Origin: Miscanthus floridulus
Taxonomy: Eukaryota > Streptophyta > Magnoliopsida > Poales > Poaceae
Length of the DNA: 64,000 nucleotides
Assembly: GCF_019320115.1 (NCBI RefSeq)
Contig: NC_089585.1
Coordinates: 142,209,600 to 142,273,599 of the forward strand
Reading direction: 5' to 3'
This document shows positions 44,591 to 57,466 of the stretch, in pieces. How positions within the stretch are numbered: position 1 is the first letter of the stretch; each line of letters starts with the position of its first letter. Made by a program: the position numbers and the translations under genes. The notes beneath the pieces were generated by a model. That model did no database searches. It had not been told where the DNA came from and worked only from the letters and a program-made list of their open reading frames with translations.

Positions 44591-47500
44591 TTATATAATG
44601 TGAAAGAGGAGTTTCTAAGAGCGGTGTCTTAGCATGTATAGAAACTAAGAGATGGTTTCTAGATTGGGACTGGCTTAAGCATGTTGTGTTATAGTGCTAA
44701 ATTTAAAAAAAAACTCGTCCTAAGGGGCGGGGCAGACACCCCCGAACTTGTAACAACTCAAGTTTTCCAATAACAAAAAATCCCAACTTAAAATTTTTTC
44801 TAACAAAACCCATGCATGGTGAGTGTGCATACTAGGAAACCACCCTTGTAGTTGCACAAGTAGATCCCAAGTTAGCATGGTTTAGCATTTGCATATTTAG
44901 ACAACATGTGAGTTGCATCTTCTTGATTTTATGTGATGTAATAAAATCAACTAAACCTTTTCACCAAACTTGTTGTGTGTGTGTTGCCGACCCGTGGCTT
45001 TGACCCTAATACCCTAGTTGACCCCTAGTGGACCCCACAAGGATGTGTACATGTTTGGCACACACATGTATACATGCATAGAAGTCCAAGGTATAGCATT
45101 GAGATAGAAATGGAAATAGAAAAGGGGAAATAAACAGAAAGGCCAAAGCAGCCCAGCCAGCTCCGCGGCCTAGCCCCGCTCCCACGCGCGCACCGTTGCC
45201 AGCTCAGTAGTGGCCCACACCACGCCTGGCCACGTCGCGATGCACCATCGTCGTCTTCTCCCCTACCGCTAACAGCCCAGACCCGCCTGTCATCCCCAAC
45301 CCCCGCCCTTCCTCTGCTTTTCCAAAAGCATAGCACCGGCGACCGGGGGGAATCTCGTGGTCCCTCGTACGCCCTGGCCGTCCACACCCCTAGCCATTGC
45401 GCTCCAATACGCGGATGCGCTCCACGATCGTAGCCCTAGTGTGCCTCGCCTCCCAGCCGGCGTCGCGACGTGCATGACATCGCCGCGGACCCACGCCCCC
45501 TGACACCGCCCGTCCTCGCCTTGACCACCAGGGATTCGAAATTGGAGGCGCCTGCGCCCACGCAACCACCACGTGCTCCCAAAACCCTAAGCCGGAGCCC
45601 TTGATCGCCCTCCACATACCCCCTCCCCTCCATCCACCATTCACTGGGCGCCATGGTCGAGCTCGGGCTATAGAAGCCCCGAGCCGATGCCCTAGAGCTT
45701 TTCTGTCCACCCCGCCGCCATTGGTGGCTTCACCAACCACGCGCTAAGACTGAGAATAGAAGGGACAAGGGAGGAGAAGGAAGGAGAAGGAGGGAGGGAG
45801 GAGCCCCGAGCCACCGGAGAGCCGCTAGAGCGGAGGACACCGCCCCGATCGGCTACACCAACATCACGGTTCTCCCTGCACCGCCCTGACTCGCCACGGC
45901 CTCGACTCACCACCACACCCCTAGCCTATCTACCCTACCACCGTCGGTGAGCACCCGAAGCCTCCATGCTCGCCGCCATGGACACACCATGCAGCGCGGC
46001 TGTGTTCTCCCCTTGGGAGGGCCAAAGGCCGACCTTTTTTGTTGTTGTGTTGCTCTGCACACACACACACACGCACACAAGCCAAGGCTTGGCCTTGCCG
46101 AGCCACTGGTGCTTGGGAACGCCGGCGCCAACACAGCGCATCTGCCGTGGTCGCCATGGTCGGCGTCCGCCGTGTCACCGCCTCGTTCCGGCCACCTCAT
46201 GCTGGTAGAGTCAAGAGGGATGCCTCGGCAAGCTTCACCTCATCGAGGCACATGTCGTGCGCTAGATGGAAGAAGAAGAAGAGAAGCCCGGAGGGCCGCT
46301 GGTCATGTTCGCCTTGTAGGGCCGCCACGTGCCCATGTCACCGCCGTGTCGGGGATAATCCGGCCAACTCCGGCACCTCACGTGACGAGATTTGGACGTT
46401 GATGTTCGCCGTGACCCCGCACACCTCACCGTGTAGCTAGTTGAACGAAAAGCCCCTGCCTTGCCTTTTTGGCCGTAGCCGCAAGCTCGCTGGAGCTCTG
46501 TCGCGCACCTCGCCGCGGTGTGGACTCCGCCGCACTTTTTGGTCACCGCCGGTAGGCCGATCAGCTTCCCCACGACCCAATTGAAGGAAAAGAGCCACTT
46601 TTGGCTCTGATCGGGGCCACAGCCACCTCGCCGTAGCCCGCCATCGTCGTCGAGCCGCTGTCGTCGTGGCCAACCTCACCGGAGCCCCTAGAGCTTCATC
46701 TAGTGCCCTAGTCGTGCTCACTAGAGCACTAGGAAGCTGAAGGACCCTCGTGCGGAGCCTTGCCAAGCCCCAGACGCCTTCACCGCCGTTCCCGTGCTGT
46801 CATCCGCTGCCACGGCGTCCTTGCCGGCCACCTAGGACCCCAAGCCGTCGCCTTTAGCCCTTTGGCGAGTTCGTCGTGAGCCCACGAAGCCGTAGCGCCT
46901 TCTAGCAGCCCCGTCGAGTCACCCTAGCGCGACAACGTGCGAGCTCGCCGTTGGTGAGGAGCGCCGTCATGAGACAGAGAGAGAGAGAGTCGCTGCGCCG
47001 CTGCCGCCCCGTGCACCCGGCGCATCGTGAGCTAGAGAGAGGAGAGGGAGGAGTGGACAAGGTCCACCACAGACCGTGCCTACGTCCGTGGACCCGCACC
47101 GCGCTGCCCACCATGGACCAGCCCCATGGACCCGAGCCTAGCAGCAGCCCACTTGCACCATGTGGTCGCCTGCCTACGCGACATGTGTCCGGGCCAGGCC
47201 GACCCAACCCGGCCCAACTCGGCCCGTTATCTGGCCCGCTAAGCCCAGTCCGAGCCCGATCAATGCTGGCCGTTGACTCGATACCACCTATCAGTGGCTC
47301 GCGCCACTTCGACCAATCCCGTGCTGCCACGTTTCAAGCCCTGGATTTTCCATTTCTTTTCTTTTTGAAAATAAGATTTAAACTTCGAAAATTCATAGAA
47401 AATTCAAATGACTTCAGAAAAATATAAAACCAGAGTCGAAATTTTTTCTAAAAATGAACTCTACATCATAGGCTTATGTTTGAGTACATTTGGATCTTTT

Positions 47501-48105
47501 AAATTTCTATTGCTTCTTTACGATCATCTATAGGATTCGCTTATTACGGCTATATGTCTCATTTGACAGACCCAGAGGAGCCGCAGACTGACGACTGAGG
47601 AGCTTGGAGACGACCTACCAGGTGCCATGTCCCACCCAACCTCGTAGAATCCTATTAGACAAGCTATAATGTAGATGCTAGTGCTTTATTTTATGCAAAT
47701 GATCTATGATAGGTTGCATGGTAGAATTGCTTGTGAGCCATTACCTTGTCGCAACCTATACCCCTGCACACCCGCTGTTAGGCTAGATGCTCGTTTACTT
47801 ACTTGCTATTGCTTCTACTATGCATTATATCTGTGATGTGATGCTTGGTGGAGGGTTGTTTGTGAGTGGTTAAGGCACTTGGTGCCGATAATGTGGTAAC
47901 AACCAGGGAGATCTTGACGTGAGTCTTGGGTGTGTGTTGAGGGTTGAGTCGATCAGGCAGGATCTTACGACGAGTCATTCGACGAGTCTTTTCGGAGGGT
48001 GCGACCTAGACATCCCCTATGAGAGGTACCTATGGCAGGTGCATGTGAGATAAGGAGATCCCAGGGTGGAGTGTCTTTGTGGGATGAAGCCCCGGGATGG
48101 AGGTT

Positions 48106-50680
48106 GTGAGGTTGAGATGGCGGACTAGAGGGAGGGTGAATAGTCCTTTCTAAAATTAATCGCGTCGACTAACCGAAACAAGTGCGGAATTAAAACTATC
48201 GGTCTAGCCAAGATTACACCCATTTATTTATGTTCTCTATCACCTTCCAAAGATACTAATTAAGCAACAAAGGTACCGGGCTAGCTAGAGCTTACCTAAC
48301 CAATTCTAGAAGCAATGTCATACAAACCTATGCCACTAGTACTTCAAGCAACAAGGGAGCTCTTACACAAGCTAGTAAGCAAAAGCACAAAGCCACCTAA
48401 GCTCACTAGCAATACTCAATAACAAAGCAACCAATGCCAAATTAGATAGCGCAATTACTTAGCTACACAAACTAAGTAATGTGACTAGCAAGGTTACACA
48501 AACTAAATTAGCCACGTAAGAGAGCTACTTCTATGCTACACAAGCAAGAAGGTAACTAGTAAGCTATATAAGCTAACTAATTACAAGAGCAACTACACAA
48601 GCACAATGTATATGAAATATAAATATAAGCTTGTGAAAGGGGATTGCAAACCAACGGGAAGAACAAGGTTAACACGGTGATTTTTATCCCGAGGTTCACG
48701 TGCTTGCCAACACGCTAGTCCCCGTTGTGTCGACCGCTCACTTGGTGGTTCGGCGGCTAATTGGCATCACCCGCCAAGCCCGCACGTCGGGCACCGCAAG
48801 AACCTACCCCGAAAGTGAGGGTAGCTCAATGACACGCTCAACTAGAGTTGCTCTTCGTGGCTCCCGCGGGGCGAGCACAATGCCCCTCACAAAGCTCTTC
48901 TCCGGAGCACCGCATAAGCTTCTTGCGGGCTTCGACAGAGACCACCACCAAGCCATCTAGGAGGTGGCAACCTCCAAGAGTAACAAGCACCACCGACTTG
49001 CAACTTGATCACCTAGTGCCACTCGATGCAACCTCACAATGTAATCGCACTAGAATCGCTTTCTCACACAATCGGATGATCACTATCAAGCATATGTGAG
49101 ATGGAGGGTTCCTAAGCACTCACAAGCAAGGACACAAAGTCCCCTGAGGTGCTCTCTCTTAGCCATGGCTGAGACCACCTTCTATTTATAGCCCCATGGG
49201 CTAAACTAGCCGTTACCCCTTCACTGGGCAAATTTCGGGACGACCGGACGCTCCGATCAGATCGACCGCACGCAGGACCTCAGCGTCCGGTCAACGGATG
49301 CTCGCCATGTGTCGCCTCCATTCAATCTCAGTCACTTGATCTCAACGGTCAAGTGATGACCGGACACAGCTGCTTAAACTGATCGGACGTAACACCCCCA
49401 ACGTCTGGTCGTTTCCAGTAAGGTACCAGTCGCGACCGGACGCATCCGGTCGGTCACGATCGGACGCAGCGTCAGCATCTGGTCCTTGTCCAACTTTTCT
49501 GTGTCACCTACATCACTGTATGTCAGCCTAACCGGATGCACCTTGCCAGCGTCCGGTCACTTTCAGCGCCAGCGTCCGGTCGAAGACCGACGCCAGCACG
49601 CTCTTGGTCGCCACTGACCGGATGCAGGACCCCAGCATCTGGTCACCACATGACTAGCGTCCGGTCCACTCTGTGAGACCCTGTCTTTTCTGTATAGGGC
49701 GCCAGTGGCACCGTCGGACTGTCCGCACTCTACGGGCGGACACTCCGCCGGTGGAGTTTCGAACCCTTCTCACCTCCGTTCTATCGCCGAGTTGATCCAC
49801 ATCAACTCCAACTTCATCTCCTTTATAAATGTGCTAACACCACCAAGTGTACACCACTATGTGTATGTGTGTTAGCATTTTCATAATCATTTTTCAAAGG
49901 ATTAGCCACTCAACTTGCCACGCCACTCAATCCTAGTGATGATGCAAAGTTAGATCACTCGAGTGGCACTAGATGACCGATATACAAACAAGTTTGCCCC
50001 TCTTGATAGTACGACCATCTATCCTAAACCCGGTCATCAACTTCTCTACACACCTATGACCGGTGAAATGAAATGCCCTAGGTTATACCTTTGCCTTGCG
50101 CATTCAATTCTATCTCCTCCAATATCGATGCAACACATGCACCAACATGATCAACAATGATATGATCCACTTCATATCATTACGTGATCATATTGGTTCA
50201 TCGATCTTGACTTCACTTGTTTTTCACTGTTGCCTTCGTCCATCGGCGCCAAGTCTTGCTTAAGCTTCACCGCCACGTGGTCCATCTCTCTAAAGCCTCC
50301 GACTTACCCTTCACTTTTACAACCGATCCATCAAGCCAAGTCTTGTCTTGATCTTCTCCACCTTGATCACATGACTCAATATCATATCTCATGTGCAGTG
50401 AGCTCCTTCATCATCACATGTGTGAGCTTTGCAACATCTCCAAGCTATTTTCACCTTCACGGCATATGTTGCTCACACATATGTACTTATGGATTAATCA
50501 CCTGTGTATCTCACATAAACACAATTAGTCCACCTAGGGTTGTCACTCAATTACCAAAACCAAACAAGGACCTTTCAATCTCCTTCTTTTTGGTAATTGA
50601 TGACAACTCTATAAAGATATGAAAACTAAGCTCTTTTGGATTCATGTTGCTTGCCCAAGCAAGTTTGGTTCATGAAGATG
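48106..50680 (+). mobile_element. Repeat inserted in the long LTR unit; class uncertain
   Basis: The left part begins near GAGATGGCGGACTAGAGGG and the body is rich in CTAGCAAG and ACACAAGCTAG words. This resembles a dispersed LTR-type repeat of panicoid grasses, recalled from general knowledge rather than searched. The likely LTR end is near 50577 (GGACCTTTCA), followed by about 100 bp of other sequence. I could not fix target duplications. No protein frames are present. Confidence 0.4.
49240..49680. repeat. Cluster of GACCGGACGC / GCGTCCGGTC motifs
   Basis: About a dozen copies or one-to-two-base variants of the 10-mer GCGTCCGGTC occur in both orientations within 440 bp. They are often preceded by CA on one strand and followed by CAG on the other. 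The spacing is irregular. Confidence 0.75.
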
Positions 50681-50934
50681 GAGTCGATGCCCGCTGTCGT
50701 TCTACTTGATGTTGTTCTAGTTATTGCATGCTCTGAGTGATTCCGTCAAGTGACGATGTAATAATGAGTAAATCTTGCTATTTGTACTCTCTTTAAGATA
50801 GGTATTCAATGTATGACTATGATATCGACTATCAATGGATAATGTGATGGAATGATCGTCTAGGACTATCATGTTATACTTTGAATCTATGAATTTCCCT
50901 TTGAGGAAATCGGGATCGTTTAAGAACTATTTTT

Positions 50935-51145
50935 AGTTTAAGGTAGATAATTTCTCACCCGGCCTGAGAAAATCTCTGAACCTCATGCCCCGCCCACACA
51001 CAGGGGCCCCGCTCGATGAGAGGGTCGATCCATTTTAAGGTTTTTTTTCATACCGCCGACCAAAAATTCGTCCGACCAAGGATTCGAACTCTAGTCACGA
51101 AGGACGTCATCCGAAGGCTTGACCAACTGGTCTAGCAACCATAGG
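50935..51145 (-). mobile_element. Candidate tRNA-derived SINE
   Basis: On the minus strand, TAGACCAGTTGG (51134-51123) resembles an RNA polymerase III box A, and GTTCGAATCC (51089-51080) matches box B, about 33 nt apart. The remainder (GGGGCCCC-containing part, then an A-rich run) is not tRNA-like, as expected of a SINE body. It cannot fold as a complete tRNA. Ends and duplications are not defined. Confidence 0.5.
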
Positions 51146-51244
51146 CTTATAGTCCTAAATTTATATAAGTGCTCAAATGAATTTGCACCCGAGACACAAT
51201 ATCATATATACATGTGTGTATGTATGTGATGTGAACGTACACAC

Positions 51245-51764
51245 TTAGGTTGGATAACGAGCTGGCTCGACTCGGCTCGTTCTGGCTCGTTAAGATAACG
51301 AGCTAGCTCGGCTCGGCTCGTTATCCTAACGAGCCAGAAAGCTAGCTCAGCTGGCTCGTTAAAAGCTCGAGCTGGCTCGTTAAGCTCGCGAGCCAGGTAT
51401 AAAAAATACACAAAATATAATATTTGCATTTATCTAAAGTTTGAGAATAATAATAATATAAAAGAAATACATCTAGACTAGTTACCAGTCAATTTATAGG
51501 GTCTAGATCAGTTACCAGTCAATTGTAAAGTGCAAGATATGAAGTAATACAAAAACGAATATAAATTTTGATATTTTTTTTCCTAGAAGCTTGACTCGTT
51601 TAGTTCGCGAGCGGCTCGCGAGCTGGCTCGAGATGGCTCGTTATAGCTGACGAGCTAAAATTTTGGCTCGGCTCGGCTCGTTATCATAACGAGCCGAGCC
51701 GAGCCAAGTCGAGCCAGCCACGAGCTGTGCGAGCTAACGAGGTTCGAGTTTTTGTCCAGCCTTA
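51245..51764. mobile_element. hAT MITE, 520 bp
   Basis: An exact 8-bp duplication GTACACAC flanks it (51237-51244 and 51765-51772). The ends are imperfect inverted repeats: TTAGGTTGGATAACGAGC, and TAAGGCTGGACAAAAACTC as the reverse complement of the right end. Both subterminal zones are arrays of GGCTCG and CGAGCC, and the centre is AT-rich. Confidence 0.88.
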
Positions 51765-51772
51765 GTACACAC

Positions 51773-52599
51773 ACGCTCGGAAGTGGGTCCAATGCCAAAT
51801 GCATGGCCCGCACGCCAGGGAGCAGGAGTCATCTTGAGCGACCTGGTCACTCCATGAGGCATGCGTGAACTACTCAGCTCTCGAGTGAAGAAGAGGATTA
51901 AAGTGACCGCGGACCAGACCAGACCTGTGTGTGTTGCCTCAGTGTCTGTGAAAGCAAAAGGCCGGCCGGTCAACAAAGACTAGGTCTATCGACAAAGTGG
52001 AGTAAATACACTTAATTAGCTGCAAACCTACACGTCAATGCATTTGCTATGCTCGCCCAGTTAACTTTGACCGATGGCAACTTTGGAAGCAAATCGATCC
52101 GATCCACAGAAGGTGTGTGTGAGAGAGAGAGCAGCAGCAGCAGCAGCTAGCAGCCGGTGCTGGAATCTGAAGGAGACAGAGAGAAGGAAGTCAGGGAACA
52201 GACGAGAGAATTTCAGAGACGACAACAACAACAGAGATGTTGCTGCCTGCTGCCTGCTGGTCGACTTGTCTTGGCTTTTTATTATTGCAGAAAATGCATG
52301 GCTTGTTTGATTGCTCGCCAGATAACCCATAACCTTGCCTGACACAAGCAGCATTTCGATTGTGAATAGTGCTTGACAGTGGACTATAGCAGGAGCAAAA
52401 CTAAGTTGGTAGCCTAAAGATGAAGATTAGAGCTAAATGGCAGCAACATCTTGTGAATTTGTGAGGCTGATCGCATCACGGTACAAAAAAAAAAAAAAAT
52501 TTTAGCTGTATGCACCTACATGGCACCATGCGTGCTAATGGCGTCATCTAATCTAATTCTAATGTAACAAGGCACAGCGACAAACGAAGAAGGGCGACG
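51773..52599. other. Spacer, 3' flank of the 201-aa gene
   Basis: It holds short GA and CAG runs near 52117-52150 and an A-run near 52484. No gene or element ends are recognised. Part of 52400-52599 is likely 3' untranslated sequence of the minus-strand gene. Confidence 0.5.
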
Positions 52600-53205
52600 T
52601 CAGTGGGTCAGTTGGATCGGAGCGGCGTACGCGGTGGCTCCGTTGTTGCCACCGTCGCCCGCACGCGGCGGCGACGTCGGCGGCGTGTAGAACGGCGTCT
52701 CCGTCTCTTGCCCGTCTCCGGCGCCCGCGGGCTCCTCCTCCTCCTCCTCGTCGTGCTCCTCGTAGATGGTGTAGAGCGCCCGCGAGACGGGGCCGCCGAA
52801 CCACCGCTCCCGCCACGCCGCCACCTCCTCCTCCAGCACCGCCGTGGATGTGGACGACGGCGGCGGCGCGTGGCCGGCCGCCGCCACCGCGTCGGCCGGA
52901 TACGGCGGGTCCGTCGGCGTCGTTCGGGAGCCCGGCGGCGCGGCGGCCGGCTCGACGCGCGCGCGGAGGCGGCGGTGGCGGCCCGAGCAGAGCAGCAGGA
53001 GGAGGGCGAGGTGGTGGCGCCAGCCCTTGGAGGTGGTGGTGGGCGCGCGGGGCGTCGAGAGCGGGAGCTCGGGCGCCGCGGGCCGCTTGATGATGCTGCT
53101 CCCCCGGCGGCGGCGGTCTCGGCAGAGGGCGAGGAAGAGGACGAGGGCGGCGGCCGCGGCGCCGGCGATGAGGAGGGCGAGCGCGGCGACCTCGAGGCGT
53201 CTCAT
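52600..53205 (-). CDS. Uncharacterised 201-aa membrane-anchored protein
   Basis: A single exon on the minus strand from ATG 53205 to TGA 52600. Residues about 6-27 are a hydrophobic helix rich in Ala/Leu (ALALLIAGAAAAALVLFLAL), followed at once by CRDRRRR, which suggests a signal anchor with a cytosolic basic flank. A second short hydrophobic run (LALLLLLC) lies near 67-74. The middle is Pro/Ala-rich and disordered. A conserved-looking part follows: VAAWRERWFGGPVSRALYTI, then an acidic run, then ETETPFYTPPTSPP. The TPFYTPP-type tail is common to a family of small plant proteins without known function. High-GC codon use is usual for an intronless grass gene. Confidence 0.75.
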   Translation of the reverse strand: MRRLEVAALALLIAGAAAAALVLFLALCRDRRRRGSSIIKRPAAPELPLSTPRAPTTTSKGWRHHLALLLLLCSGRHRRLRARVEPAAAPPGSRTTPTDPPYPADAVAAAGHAPPPSSTSTAVLEEEVAAWRERWFGGPVSRALYTIYEEHDEEEEEEPAGAGDGQETETPFYTPPTSPPRAGDGGNNGATAYAAPIQLTH

Positions 53206-53507
53206 CGACTGGAGTGGACTAGGGACTTAGGGAGGGAGGAGCGCGTGTGAGCGGTGGCTGCAGGGGCTGTGGGCTGTGGCTTGCCGATGCCGTTTCGCTC
53301 GGATGCAAAGTGGCCTCTCCTCTCCTCAAAGACAAGGCCCAGGCTTTAGCTTTGGCATCCCCAGTGCAACTGTGCAAATGTGCGGCACCAGCACTGCACC
53401 TTTGCTTTGCTTTCACTTGCTGCTGCTTCCTGCTTTGCTTTTACAACCAAGGAAGGAACAGAGAGAGAGAGAGGGAAGGCATGTGCTAGAAAGCAGCACT
53501 AAAATTA

Positions 53508-53722
53508 GGCGCTGTTCAAGATTCTCCGTCACATCAAATCTTGCGGCACATGCATGGAGCATTAAATATAGGTAAAAAGAATAACTAATTGCACAGTTTG
53601 CCCGTAATTGGCGAGACGAATCTTTTAAGCCTAAATAGTCCATAATTGGATAATTTTTGCTAAATACAAACGAAAGTGCTACAGTAGCCAGAAGCTAAAA
53701 AATTTCGCATCTAAACGGGGCC
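53508..53722 (-). mobile_element. PIF/Tourist-like MITE, 215 bp, complete
   Basis: TTA flanks both ends (53505-53507 and 53723-53725). The ends GGCGCTGTTCAAG and (reverse complement) GGCCCCGTTTAGATG are imperfect inverted repeats. It lies about 300 bp upstream of the 201-aa gene's start and is the intact relative of the MITE split by the gypsy element. Confidence 0.8.
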
Positions 53723-53725
53723 TTA

Positions 53726-54220
53726 TCTGATCCGCGGAGACAAATACTGACGGTTGTGTTTTTTTTTTCTGTCAAAACAAAATCCCAAAACGAAAGGTAA
53801 AAAGCAATACTCTCCTAGAAATAGAGTTATCCCTCTCAGATGCTTCAGAAGTTGTGTCACTAAAGAACATGTACAGGATGCAAAAAAGAAAAAGAAAAAA
53901 AGAAAAGAAGTGAGCTAGGCACCACTATAGACAGAGATGACATAATTCATGGACCGGACGCTGAATAACCCATTGTACGCAGCCGTTACACTTTATAGTA
54001 AATTTGCGTTATCAGTCCAAAACTATAAAGTTGCATTGTGAATCAATATCTATTGTCTCCATTAACATGAACAGAAATACATTTTTTGGACTCGCAACAC
54101 TTGTGGCAATAGCTAATAATAAGCACAGCCGAAATACACACTACTGGACTACTGGAGAGAGCAAGTAGTAGATCGATATATTATCTGATGATGATGAGAA
54201 TAACGGATGGCAGTTACTAG
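53726..54220. other. Spacer, no gene
   Basis: AT-rich with A- and T-runs. Part of 54130-54220 is probably the 3' untranslated region of the NTF2-like gene. Confidence 0.5.
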
Positions 54221-55840
<1,620 letters not shown>

Positions 55841-57457
55841 GCGACGGAGACGAGGCGAGGCGACAGGGCAATGGGAGTTGCCGATCCAGTTGGAGGAGGC
55901 TAGGCTAGCTAAGTAGGCGGACAACTGCAGTGGAGAACAAGAAAGAAGAAGAGTCGCAGCATCTCCAATTCTCCATGTCCATGGAAGAGTCAGAGAGTCG
56001 TCTGTCTCTGGCTCTCTGCAACTGCAAGGCAGGGCAGACTGCGTGCGCGGCAAAGGAAGGCGCTACGTCGTCGCCAATCTGGTGGCGGGAACGGCATCCA
56101 CGACTATACTGGGATTTGGGCCAACCAGGCCTGTGTTGGTCTGGTGTTGGCTGGGCTGGGCTGGCCTGGCGAGGATCCCCCGAGAGCCAAGGCCCCCACA
56201 AACGAAGCGGGCTGCGGGCCGCTGCCCACGTGAAGTGAATCAGGTAGTAGAAACACAGCTTTGCCCTTGGCCCCTTGCCTTTTGTGTCGAGAAAACTCGT
56301 GCGCACTGCAATGCAACCGCAAAGCAATTTCGCCACACTCGCTACTACTAGCAGGAGAAGTATCGTATTTCGTGTGGACCGCCACCACGTCCCACCTCTT
56401 GTCCTCTCCCCTTCTGATTTTTTTTTCTTGCGAGATTCAGTTACGTACGCACATGCTCTGTATACATGAGTGCACACTAGTCCTCCAGGAACGCACGCAC
56501 GCACATTCTACCCATATGAACAGCTCCAAAGAACTAAGTTGAACAGACAAATCTAATAAATAATAATAGTGGTCTGCGATCCGATTCCAGTGAACCTCCC
56601 AGATGCTAGCGACCGTTGCTCCTTCATCGATCCATGGCTGACTGTAACCGGCCATCCTGATACCCGAACTCAGAACCAACACACACACACTGGAATGTCC
56701 ATTATCTGCTCTACTTCTCAGTATCCTTATATAGTGGCTGGAGATTAAATTCTGGCAAACCTCTAGCTGGTATCAGTGATAAGGCAATGGAGTGTCGAAG
56801 AAAAAAAAAATCTTTTCCCTTGATAGAGAACAATGGCTGTCTGCGTGTCTTTATGTGTAGATGCCTCTATTTTTTCTCGGCACTAACAGATGACAAGTGT
56901 TAGAATGAGTTTTTTACTCATCCCGTTAAAGAATCAAGATTGTGCGTGTTTTTACCGAAGCGTCGGAGAGGCTCTTAGAAATTTTGTGAAAGAAAAGACT
57001 TATAATGTAACTAAAGTTTTGTTTGCCAGCATATCAATCCGCTCCAATGCCTATCAACATACATAGATTGATGTGCAACCAAATAAGACCTAAAATGAAT
57101 AGTTTAGAGCATCGGTCTCGCCCTCGTCACTGATCACTCTTGTGTCTCTACTGCTATTGCCTCGGCAACAAACTACTCCTAGTTTACTCCGGTCCAGTGG
57201 TGCCGCTCGAAGAGGACTCCCATCCTAATAGACTACTGGTAGATAGACAAGTACTCCGTACTGTATATATTATTATCATCACATAACATAACATAAAAAA
57301 ACTTATGGATGGATACGAAGACGCCAAAGGTTTTCACGTGATTAGATTATATAAAGGATGATATATGATTAAACAAATCGGCTCGGAGCAGAGATGGGAT
57401 TTGATTCTCATTCTCACTGGACTCGCTAGCAGTCTAGTACAAGTAGTCATACTGTCC
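55841..57457. other. Upstream region of NTF2-like gene and spacer
   Basis: No gene is seen. A 75-80 bp MITE-like unit may lie at about 57015-57093, where GTTTGCCAGCATATCAATC and the reverse complement of the other end (GGTTGCACATCAATC) are alike. Short CA and ACGC runs occur near 56490 and 56680. Confidence 0.45.
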
Positions 57458-57466
57458 TAGAAATAA

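Larger units (their letters stand above)
43586..44675. mobile_element. MITE-like unit with nested insert, boundaries approximate
   Basis: The ends look inverted: GGCCAGCCCCAAC near 43586, and AGCCAGTCCCAATC as the reverse complement of the end near 44675. GTTTCTATA follows near both ends. It contains a GC-rich stretch, a GA microsatellite and a second complete MITE. No target duplication was found, so the superfamily is open. Confidence 0.45.
44749..50924 (+). mobile_element. Long LTR-like unit (probable solo LTR), split by another element
   Basis: It starts TGTAACAACTC, like the 4.07 kb unit at 58002, and is flanked by GAACT at 44744-44748 and again at 50925-50929. The right end reads CGTTTAA rather than a clean CA, so it has drifted. 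The body has the same arrangement as the 58002 unit: a leader, GC-rich middle (45140-47330), AT-rich stretch, then transcribed-looking tail. It contains no transposon protein frames. A separate repeat of about 2.5 kb interrupts it from about 48106 to 50680. Confidence 0.5.

Noticed and set aside
45025..47330. Several 100-150 aa open frames in GC-rich DNA
   Set aside because: They overlap on both strands, lack domains, and fall inside the inferred long LTR unit.
51080..51140. tRNA gene
   Set aside because: Box A and B words are present but no acceptor stem or anticodon arm can be formed; a SINE is the better reading.
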